Shown piece after piece: positions 20,942 to 26,440 of a stretch of 26,440 nt of DNA. Made by a program: the position numbers and the translations under genes. The stretch comes from Aalborgiella sp043740415 (lineage in GTDB: Bacteria; Pseudomonadota; Gammaproteobacteria; Burkholderiales; Burkholderiaceae_C), in assembly GCA_043740415.1 (NCBI GenBank), contig JAYUCJ010000138.1, forward strand, positions 1 through 26,440, in the 5' to 3' direction. Positions within the stretch are counted from its first letter, which is position 1. Every line of letters starts with the position of its first letter. The notes beneath the pieces were generated by a model. It made no database searches, was not told where the DNA came from, and was given only the letters and a program-made list of their open reading frames with translations.

Positions 20942-22837
20942 TTAAGCCGCGATTGCCTTCGCCAGCTTGTCTTTCGTCTCGCTCAGCTCTTTCGGCAGGT
21001 GGTAGGCCAGCTTGGTGAACAGCTCATCGTGCAGTTTCAGCTCGTCCGTCCAGGCGGCTTTGTCGAAGCTGGTGACGGTGTTGAACTGCTGCTCGCTGAA
21101 GTTCAAGCCAGTCCAGTTGATTTCACCGTAGGTTGGGCTGACGCCAAACGGCTGGTCCACGCCTGCCGCTTTGCCTTCAATGCGGTCAATCATCCACGCC
21201 AGCACGCGCATGTTTTCGCCGTAGCCTGGCCAGACAAACTTGCCGGCGGCGTCTTTGCGGAACCAATTGGCACAAAAGATTTTTGGTTGCTTAACGCCAG
21301 TTTTTTCGCCTGCAGCTTTGATTTTTTCGCCAATATCCAGCCAATGCTGGAAATAGTCGCTCATGTTGTAGCCACAGAAGGCGATCATCGCAAACGGGTC
21401 GCGGCGCACCACGCCTTGCTGGCCGGCTATGGCTGCGGTCGTCTCAGAGCCCATGGTCGCGGCCATGTAGACGCCTTCGACCCAGTTGCGGCCCTCCGAC
21501 ACCAACGGCACGGTGGTGGAGCGGCGGCCACCGAAGATGAAGGCATCAATCGCCACGCCTGCGGGGTTGTTCCACTCAGGGTCCAGCGCGGGGTTGTTGG
21601 TGGCGGCGACGGTGAAACGTGAATTGGGGTGTGCGGCTTTGGCGCCGGTTTCTTTGGCGATTTGCGGTGTCCAGTCTTTGCCTTGCCAGTCGATCAAGTG
21701 CGCAGGCACAGGCAAGTCGGCTTCCATGCCTTCCCACCAGACGTCGCCGTCGTCGGTCAAACCGACGTTGGTGAAAATCGTGTCTTTGTTCAGGCTCAAC
21801 ATGCAGTTCGGGTTCGTCAGCATGTTGGTACCCGGCGCAACGCCGAAGTAGCCCGCTTCCGGGTTGATGGCGTACATTTTGCCGTCTGCACCGGGTTTGA
21901 CCCAGGCGATGTCGTCGCCAATGGTGGTGACTTTCCAGCCTTCAAACCCCGCTGGCGGCACCAGCATGGAGAAATTGGTTTTGCCGCAAGCCGATGGGAA
22001 GGCCGCTGCGACGTGGTACTTCTTACCCTGTGGATTGGTCACACCCAAAATCAACATGTGCTCGGCCAACCAGCCTGGGCTACCGGAGGGCCCCTCTGAG
22101 GCCGCACGGCCCATGTTGGACGCAATACGCAACGCAAAGCATTTTTTACCCAACAAAGCATTACCGCCGTAGCCTGAGCCATAGCTCCAGATTTCGCGGG
22201 TTTCGGGGTAATGCACGATGTATTTGGTGTCGTTGCACGGCCAAGTGACGTCTTGCTGACCGGCTGCCAAAGGTGCGCCTACGGTGTGCACGCAAGGCAC
22301 AAAGTCGCCATTCACGCCGAGGATGTCGTACACCGCTTTGCCCATGCGGGTCATGATTTTTTGGTTGACTGCCACATACGCGCTGTCGGACAACTCAATG
22401 CCGATGTGGGCAATCGGGCTGCCCAGCGGGCCCATGGAGAAGGGCACCACGTACATGGTGCGACCAGCCATACAGCCGTCGAACAGCGGGTTCAGTGTCG
22501 CGCGCATTTCTGCTGGCGCTTTCCAGTAGTTCGTCGGGCCGGCATCCACTTCTTTTTCAGAGCAAATGAAGGTGCGGTCTTCCACGCGAGCAACGTCGCT
22601 AGGGTTGGAATTCGCTAAAAAGCTGTTCGGGCGCTTGGCGGGGTTGAGTTTTTTAAACGTGCCAGCATCGACCAGCAATTGGCACAGGCGCTGGTATTCT
22701 TCCTCGCTGCCGTCGCACCAGTAAATGGCGGCGGGTTTGGTGAGGGCAGCCATATCGGCCACCCAAGCGATGAGCTTGGCGTTTTTGACATAGGTCGGGG
22801 CGTTGAGATTCAAGCCCATCATGCTAGGTGCGTTCAT
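20942..22837 (-). CDS. pckG: Phosphoenolpyruvate carboxykinase (GTP)
   Basis: PckG converts oxaloacetate plus GTP to PEP plus CO2, the entry to gluconeogenesis, and can run in reverse. The 631-residue protein carries the GTP-class marks. FPSACGKTN (280-288) is the P-loop with the reactive Cys284, GDDIAW is the kinase-2 metal site, and YGSGYGGNALLGKKCFALRI and PEWNNPAGVAIDAFIFGGRR are also present. RTMYVVPFSMGPLGSPIAHI is the PEP-site strand. The frame is open to a TTG at 22885, but the ATG at 22837 (MNAPSMMGLNLNAP) fits the family. It lies alone with a repeat hairpin downstream. No clear ribosome site is seen. Confidence 0.97.
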   Translation of the reverse strand: MNAPSMMGLNLNAPTYVKNAKLIAWVADMAALTKPAAIYWCDGSEEEYQRLCQLLVDAGTFKKLNPAKRPNSFLANSNPSDVARVEDRTFICSEKEVDAGPTNYWKAPAEMRATLNPLFDGCMAGRTMYVVPFSMGPLGSPIAHIGIELSDSAYVAVNQKIMTRMGKAVYDILGVNGDFVPCVHTVGAPLAAGQQDVTWPCNDTKYIVHYPETREIWSYGSGYGGNALLGKKCFALRIASNMGRAASEGPSGSPGWLAEHMLILGVTNPQGKKYHVAAAFPSACGKTNFSMLVPPAGFEGWKVTTIGDDIAWVKPGADGKMYAINPEAGYFGVAPGTNMLTNPNCMLSLNKDTIFTNVGLTDDGDVWWEGMEADLPVPAHLIDWQGKDWTPQIAKETGAKAAHPNSRFTVAATNNPALDPEWNNPAGVAIDAFIFGGRRSTTVPLVSEGRNWVEGVYMAATMGSETTAAIAGQQGVVRRDPFAMIAFCGYNMSDYFQHWLDIGEKIKAAGEKTGVKQPKIFCANWFRKDAAGKFVWPGYGENMRVLAWMIDRIEGKAAGVDQPFGVSPTYGEINWTGLNFSEQQFNTVTSFDKAAWTDELKLHDELFTKLAYHLPKELSETKDKLAKAIAA

Positions 22838-23018
22838 AGAGTCATACATCCGAAGATGCCCAAAGTTAAAAAATCGTTTTTTCAAACCGGAATTGCCCGA
22901 CTTGCGGTTGCCATCTAAAATCTGCTTTGAAAACGCGACTCAACCAACTACTACTGCACACACAAGTCAATTTTATGAACCTAGCTTGCTGGTTACCTAC
23001 AAGTTACATGAATTTATC

Positions 23019-23045
23019 ATGCAATATTTGCATAAGGTTATGCAT
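23019..23045. promoter_or_regulatory. Two abutting palindromes upstream of modA
   Basis: ATGCAA-TAT-TTGCAT (23019-23033) and TGCATAA-GG-TTATGCA (23029-23044) are both perfect and share one half-site. Their centres are about 10.5 bases apart, one helical turn. They end 26 bases before the modA ATG, so this is a likely operator. The bases do not match the recalled ModE site (TATAT-type). Confidence 0.55.
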
Positions 23046-23070
23046 TTTGGTCTTTTCAGGGGGGGTTTAA

Positions 23071-23874
23071 ATGCATGAATTGTTTAACCGACGAGTCTAT
23101 TTGAAGTCGCTTGCCGCTTTGGCGCTTGGCACAACCGCATCTGGTTTTGCCGCAACGCCTGCGCCGCTACGCGTAGCCGCCGCCAGCGACCTCAAGTTTG
23201 CACTGACCGCCCTTGGTCAAAGTTTCACACAGGTTACGGGCGTGCAAGTTGACCTGCAATTCGGTTCTTCGGGCAACTTTGCCCAGCAAATCCAGCAAGG
23301 CCTGCCCTTGGATTTATTTTTATCGGCCGACGAAGGCTATGTGTTTTCCTTGGCAAAAGCGGGTTTGACCCAAGACAACGGCGCTTTGTATGCGACGGGG
23401 CGTATTGCGTTGATCTTGCCTAAAAATTCAGCAGTTCAATTGCCAAAAACAGACGCCGAAGCTCGGCAAGTACTGGCTGTGCAACTCCAAGCCGTCCGCA
23501 AATTCGCCATCGCCAACCCCGAGCACGCCCCCTACGGCCGCGCTGCCAAAGAAGCGCTGCAAAACTTAGGGCTCTGGGAACAACTGCAACCGAAACTGGT
23601 GCTGGGCGACAACATCAGCCAAGCCACCCAGTTTGTCACCAGCGGGGCAGCGCAAGCAGGCATCACCGCGCTGTCACTCGCGCTGGCACCAGAAGTTGCA
23701 ACCCAAAGTGGGGGGCATTGGCTGCTCCCCGCCAACTTGCATGCGCCTTTGAAGCAGCGCATGGTGCTGCTCAAGTCCGCTCAACCAGCGGCAAAGACGC
23801 TGTTTGAGTACTTGCAGACGCCAGCGGCTAAGGCGGTGTTGGCTAAGTTTGGGTTTAGCGCTTTGGGTGTTTAA
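23071..23874 (+). CDS. modA: Molybdate-type substrate-binding protein ModA
   Basis: ModA is the periplasmic binding protein of a molybdate or tungstate ABC importer. The 267-residue protein has an export signal (residues 1-28). It begins FNRRVYLKSLAALALG, whose twin Arg followed by x-Tyr-Leu-Lys resembles a Tat signal, and ends at GFAAT. The mature part begins LRVAAASDLKFAL, the oxyanion-binding Ser of ModA, then QFGSSGNFAQQIQQGLPLDL, YATGRIALIL, APYGRAAKEALQNLG and SGAAQAGITALSLAL. A GGGGGGG run precedes the ATG. No modB, modC or modE follows; the next genes are vapBC and cas9, so the importer partners must be elsewhere. Molybdate versus tungstate cannot be told from sequence. Confidence 0.92.
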   Translation: MHELFNRRVYLKSLAALALGTTASGFAATPAPLRVAAASDLKFALTALGQSFTQVTGVQVDLQFGSSGNFAQQIQQGLPLDLFLSADEGYVFSLAKAGLTQDNGALYATGRIALILPKNSAVQLPKTDAEARQVLAVQLQAVRKFAIANPEHAPYGRAAKEALQNLGLWEQLQPKLVLGDNISQATQFVTSGAAQAGITALSLALAPEVATQSGGHWLLPANLHAPLKQRMVLLKSAQPAAKTLFEYLQTPAAKAVLAKFGFSALGV

Positions 23875-23894
23875 ATTAGTGATTTTTGAGTGCA

Positions 23895-23953
23895 AAATAC
23901 ACCTATAGCCGGCGTATTTATTGCCTAAGATGCTATATTATTTATAGCTATTT
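23895..23953 (+). repeat. Dispersed short repeat, copy C, upstream of vapBC
   Basis: AAATAC-8-TAGCCGGCGTATTTATTGCC is followed by a perfect 6-bp hairpin, GCTATA (23932-23937) and TATAGC (23943-23948). It lies directly after modA. With copy B it brackets vapBC as a direct repeat. Confidence 0.85.
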
Positions 23954-23974
23954 AGCATTCACTGATGGCCATAT

Positions 23975-24011
23975 TTGCCTAAAAAGTACAAAAGTGATAC
24001 CATGTTATTAC
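23975..24011 (+). promoter_or_regulatory. Candidate vapBC promoter with operator-like palindrome
   Basis: TTGCCT (23975-23980), 17 bases, then TACCAT (23998-24003) form a modest promoter. An imperfect palindrome GTGATACCATGTTATTAC (23994-24011) covers the -10, a usual place for VapB autorepression. Confidence 0.4.
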
Positions 24012-24036
24012 ATTGCATCCTACAAAGGAGTAACCC

Positions 24037-24315
24037 ATGCCACAAACCTACACCACCCGCCAATTTCAAGCCGGCAATTCGCAAGCCGTGCGCCTGCCTG
24101 CGAACATGGCTTTTCCGCCGAAGACGGAGCTGATCGTGACACGAGAGGGTGAAAAAATCATCGTCCAACCCCTCGAGAAAACGATGGAGAGCGTGCCGCA
24201 GTTGTTTGCTGCGCTGAAGCAGCATGCCATTGGCGGAAAGCTGACGCGGCCAGAGTTTGTTGAGGCTGAGAGAAACTGGGGCAATGCGGGAAATGCCAGC
24301 GGGAGCAAAGTTTGA
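24037..24315 (+). CDS. vapB: VapB-type antitoxin (AbrB/SpoVT fold)
   Basis: VapB is the antitoxin that neutralises VapC and represses the operon. The 92-residue protein has the N-terminal swapped-hairpin DNA-binding domain (TRQFQAGNSQAVRLPANMAF, then TELIVTREGEKIIVQPLE). A C-terminal tail follows that would bind the toxin groove. A very good AAAGGAG ribosome site precedes the ATG. The stop overlaps the vapC TTG start by four bases (TTGA), coupling the two. The unit lies between two direct copies of the dispersed repeat, and 600 bases upstream of cas9. Confidence 0.93.
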   Translation: MPQTYTTRQFQAGNSQAVRLPANMAFPPKTELIVTREGEKIIVQPLEKTMESVPQLFAALKQHAIGGKLTRPEFVEAERNWGNAGNASGSKV

Positions 24316-24692
24316 TCAAGTACTTGCTGGATACCAATATTTGCATCTATTTGATGAATGAGCAGCCAGCGCAGGTCATTGAGCGGTTTAAGCAGTGCAG
24401 AAAAGGCGAGGTCGCTATCAGTGCCGTCACGTGGGCGGAGCTGACTTGTGGGTTGGATACGCACAATGACGAGTCGCAGTTTGACGGCTTGCTCAGCGCC
24501 ATTACCGTTGCGCCGTTTGACATCAAAGCCGCAGCGATGTTTGGCAAACTGTCACAGCAGTTTCCGAACCGGAAAAGCAGCTTTGACCGCATGATTGCAG
24601 CGCATGCTTTGGCGCTGAAGGTCACGCTGGTTACCAATAACGTCGCAGATTTTGCTATTTACGGCTTAGATGTCGAGAATTGGACAATTTAA
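24312..24692 (+). CDS. vapC: VapC-type PIN-domain ribonuclease toxin
   Basis: VapC is a Mg-dependent ribonuclease, usually cutting tRNA or rRNA to stop growth. The 126-residue PIN domain has the acidic site intact: Asp7 (LLDTNICIYLM), Glu43 (VTWAELTCGL), Asp92 (FDRMIAAHAL) and Asp113 (VTNNVADF). It begins with TTG inside the vapB stop. The toxin appears complete and likely active; its RNA target is unknown. Confidence 0.95.
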   Translation: MIKYLLDTNICIYLMNEQPAQVIERFKQCRKGEVAISAVTWAELTCGLDTHNDESQFDGLLSAITVAPFDIKAAAMFGKLSQQFPNRKSSFDRMIAAHALALKVTLVTNNVADFAIYGLDVENWTI

Positions 24693-24697
24693 ACCCT

Positions 24698-24745
24698 GAA
24701 ATACGCTTCTAGCCGGCGTATTTATTGCCTGAGCAGCTATTATAA
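24698..24745 (+). repeat. Dispersed short repeat, copy B, downstream of vapBC
   Basis: AAATAC-8-TAGCCGGCGTATTTATTGCC matches copy C over about 32 bases with few changes. The hairpin tail (GAGCAGCTATTATAAAAAGAGC) has decayed. It begins six bases after the vapC stop. Confidence 0.85.
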
Positions 24746-24779
24746 AAAGAGCAAATTATTTCCAAAAAACACAAAGACA

Positions 24780-24802
24780 AAAGGCCGCATATAGCGGCCT
24801 TT
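24780..24802 (-). terminator. Terminator hairpin of the tracrRNA (may also end vapBC)
   Basis: A perfect 9-bp stem AAAGGCCGC / GCGGCCTTT closes on a 5-base loop. The minus strand continues TTTTGTCTTTGTG, a good T tract; the plus strand continues CCATTT, which is weaker. Confidence 0.85.
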
Positions 24803-24831
24803 CCATTTGGTGCATCTTTCAGCTTGTTAGC

Positions 24832-24868
24832 GTTCAGAGCTCATATCCCAATCGATAAGTGCTTGAAC
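24832..24868 (-). other. Candidate CRISPR anti-repeat
   Basis: The plus strand reads GTTCAGAGC (24832-24840), a 20-base middle, then GCTTGAAC (24861-24868). It totals 37 bases with GTT and AAC ends and short inverted ends, as in type II repeats. Its complement is the predicted anti-repeat in the tracrRNA. The ends pair with one bulge (GTTCAAGC with GCTCTGAAC). Confidence 0.65.
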
Positions 24869-24913
24869 TGTAGCACGTAACAGGTTACAAACGAACCATA
24901 CTTAGAGGGAGGC
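24863..24913 (+). promoter_or_regulatory. cas9 promoter region, palindrome and ribosome site
   Basis: TTGAAC (24863-24868), 17 bases, then TACAAA (24886-24891) form a promoter candidate. The palindrome GTAAC-AG-GTTAC (24877-24888) overlaps the -10. A ribosome site GAGGGAGG follows at 24906-24913, five bases before the ATG. The -35 overlaps the end of the anti-repeat. Confidence 0.5.
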
Positions 24914-24917
24914 ATCA

Positions 24918-26440
24918 ATGCCAGCATTGAGGTACAGGCTTGCGCTTGATTTGGGTTCGACATCTTTGGGCTGGGCGATGATCCGGCTGGATGGGGCAAA
25001 CCCGCCTTCACCTGTCGCTGTCATCAAAGCCGGTGTACGCATATTTTCAGATGGGCGCAACCCCAAAGACGGCTCGTCTTTGGCTGTGACGCGGCGAGAT
25101 GCGCGCTCGATGCGCCGCCGCCGTGACCGACTTTTGAAACGGAAATCGCGGATGACTCGCTCACTCATCGAGCATGGTTTTTTCTCAGCGGATGAGGCAC
25201 AGCGCAAAACGTTGGTGACGCTGAACCCTTACACGCTGCGCGCAAAAGGCTTGGACGCAGCCTTGACGCCCGCGGAGTTTGGCCGCGCCCTGTTCCACAT
25301 CAACCAGCGCCGTGGGTTCAAGAGCAACCGCAAGACAGACAAAAAAGACAACGACAGCGGTGCATTGAAAACTGCCATTGGCAAGCTGCGCGAGGCGATC
25401 AAGTCCGAGAATTGCCGTAGCGTGGGCGAGTGGTTGAACAAGCGTGCCGAAGTGGGAGGCTTTGTCAGGGCCCGCTATCGAACCGAAAAATTCGTCAAGG
25501 ACGACGGCAAGACGAAGATCAGCAAGAGCTACGACCTCTACATTGACCGGGCCATGATCTCAGATGAGTTCGACGCGCTCTGGCACAAACAGGCTGAACT
25601 CAACCCGGCCCTGTTCACCGAGGCAGCGCGGGCGGACCTCAAGGACGTGCTCTTGCACCAGCGCCCGCTTAAACCCGTCAAGCCCGGCCGCTGCACCTTG
25701 ATGCCAGATGAAGAGCGTGCCCCACTTGCATTGCCCAGCACACAGCGGTTTCGCATGTACCAGGAGGTCAACAATCTGCGGATTCTGCGCGAGGGCCTGA
25801 AGGAAGAACCACTCACTCTGCCGCAGCGCAATGACCTCATCACCGCGCTGGAGCAGCACAGCAAACGCAGCTTCACGCAGATCAAGAAACTGCTGGGCAT
25901 TGGCGGTGCAGTGCAGTTCAACTTTGAAGACCCAAAACGCCAGGAACTCAAAGGCAATGTGACCAGCGCGATTTTGAGTGACTCAGACTACTTCGGCAAA
26001 GCCTGGTTTGAGTTTGACGAAGCCAAGCAGGACGCCATCGTTCTGCAACTCGTCAAAGAGGAAAACGAAGCCAAGCTGATGCGTTGGCTTCAAGAGGAAA
26101 CCGGCATTGATGAGCTGCACGCCGAAGCCATCGCCAACGCAGGCTTGCCGGAAGGCTATGGAAGCCTATGCGCCCAAGCGCTAGCACGCATCTTGCCACA
26201 GTTACGGCGCGATGTTGAGCCATTGGTGACGTATGACAAGGCCGTGTTGGCAGCGGGGTTTGCGCACCATAGCATCATCAGCCCGTCTGCCACTGGCGAA
26301 ATCCTGCCGGAGTTGCCCTACTACGGCATTCCACTTCAACGCCACGTCGGATTTGGCTCTGGCATTCCCGAAGATTCTGAGGAGAAGCGCTACGGCAAAA
26401 TCGCCAACCCCACAGTCCACATCGGCCTGAATCAGGTACG
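24918..26440 (+). CDS. cas9: Cas9 endonuclease, type II-C-like, N-terminal 507 residues (cut by window edge)
   Basis: Cas9 is the RNA-guided DNA endonuclease of type II CRISPR systems. The visible part starts with the RuvC-I motif RLALDLGSTSLGWAMIRLD (catalytic Asp11). The Arg-rich bridge helix follows (TRRDARSMRRRRDRLLKRKS, about 58-77), then the II-C hallmark ALFHINQRRGFKSNRK (124-139) in the recognition lobe. Next come GRCTLMPDEERAPLALPSTQ and RFRMYQEVNNLRIL (about 258-290), and near the edge RYGKIANPTVHIGLNQV (491-507). In this family that last block directly precedes RuvC-II, so RuvC-II, HNH, RuvC-III and the PAM-interacting domain lie beyond the window. No stop or frameshift is seen. 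The pattern matches the larger II-C proteins of the Parvibaculum/Alicycliphilus kind. cas1, cas2 and the array are expected downstream. Confidence 0.95.
   Translation, partial: MPALRYRLALDLGSTSLGWAMIRLDGANPPSPVAVIKAGVRIFSDGRNPKDGSSLAVTRRDARSMRRRRDRLLKRKSRMTRSLIEHGFFSADEAQRKTLVTLNPYTLRAKGLDAALTPAEFGRALFHINQRRGFKSNRKTDKKDNDSGALKTAIGKLREAIKSENCRSVGEWLNKRAEVGGFVRARYRTEKFVKDDGKTKISKSYDLYIDRAMISDEFDALWHKQAELNPALFTEAARADLKDVLLHQRPLKPVKPGRCTLMPDEERAPLALPSTQRFRMYQEVNNLRILREGLKEEPLTLPQRNDLITALEQHSKRSFTQIKKLLGIGGAVQFNFEDPKRQELKGNVTSAILSDSDYFGKAWFEFDEAKQDAIVLQLVKEENEAKLMRWLQEETGIDELHAEAIANAGLPEGYGSLCAQALARILPQLRRDVEPLVTYDKAVLAAGFAHHSIISPSATGEILPELPYYGIPLQRHVGFGSGIPEDSEEKRYGKIANPTVHIGLNQV

Larger units (their letters stand above)
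24770..24888 (-). ncRNA. Probable tracrRNA for the adjacent Cas9
   Basis: The minus strand upstream of cas9 has the parts of a type II tracrRNA in order. There is a 37-base anti-repeat with GTT...AAC ends (24868-24832), then the stretch AAGCTGAAAGATGCACC, then a GC-rich terminator hairpin with a T run (24802-24770). The middle stretch resembles CTGAAAAGATGTGCCGCAA of the Neisseria meningitidis tracrRNA as recalled. A possible promoter, CTGGCA-18-TATGGT on the minus strand (24924-24895), would start the RNA near 24888. This predicts an RNA of about 115 bases. The 5' end is uncertain, and the array that would confirm the pairing lies outside the window. Confidence 0.72.

Noticed and set aside
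22838..23070. Riboswitch or molybdenum-cofactor RNA motif upstream of modA
   Set aside because: No conserved Moco-motif structure is recognisable; only the TGCA palindromes stand out, and these look like protein sites.
24693..24917. CRISPR array between vapC and cas9
   Set aside because: Only one repeat-like unit is present and no second copy or spacer pattern is seen; it fits a tracrRNA anti-repeat better.

Overview
The window looks like a chromosomal segment of a betaproteobacterium, order Burkholderiales and most likely family Comamonadaceae (Rhodoferax-like). The evidence is the rpmH-rnpA-yidD-yidC-mnmE block, the corC-lnt-glyQ-glyS-gmhB-plsC-metallopeptidase block, a GTP-type PEP carboxykinase, and the style of the short dispersed repeats. 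The family is inferred from gene order and protein style; no search was run.

Layout. 1-848 is the 5' part of an IS30-family transposase that runs off the left edge. 986-2210 holds a DUF2867 protein and a secreted single-Cache protein. 2280-6499 (minus) is the ribosome / RNase P / membrane-insertion / tRNA-modification block, without dnaA next to rpmH. 6657-9611 (plus) is a tight three-gene set: DMT permease, haloacetate dehalogenase and tartrate dehydrogenase. 9638-17585 (minus) is a seven-gene housekeeping operon, followed upstream by a GNAT gene. 18513-19662 (plus) is phhB-phhA, the tetrahydrobiopterin-dependent phenylalanine hydroxylase pair. 19719-20259 (minus) is a brnTA toxin-antitoxin pair. 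20340-20914 is repeat-rich and carries a DUF1566 remnant. 20942-22837 (minus) is pckG. 23071-23874 (plus) is a solitary modA. 24037-24692 (plus) is vapBC. At the right edge lies the first 507 codons of a type II-C-like cas9 (24918-26440), with a probable tracrRNA transcribed divergently just upstream (about 24888 to 24770, minus).

Two things stand out. First, the cas9/tracrRNA unit: a 37-nt GTT...AAC anti-repeat (24832-24868), a tail resembling the Neisseria tracrRNA and a strong terminator predict the sequence of the unseen CRISPR repeat. The vapBC pair beside it is bracketed by two direct copies of a short repeat.

Second, that short repeat (about 45-60 bp, core TAGCCGGCGTATTTATTGCC followed by a small hairpin) occurs at least nine times in 26 kb. 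It sits in intergenic gaps and also inside the open reading frames of yidC, glyS and lnt, where the frame stays open, and it supplies the stop codon of phhA. Hairpin arms differ between copies but stay complementary. This behaviour recalls protein-coding palindromic elements of Rickettsia. No tRNA, rRNA or CRISPR array is visible in the window.
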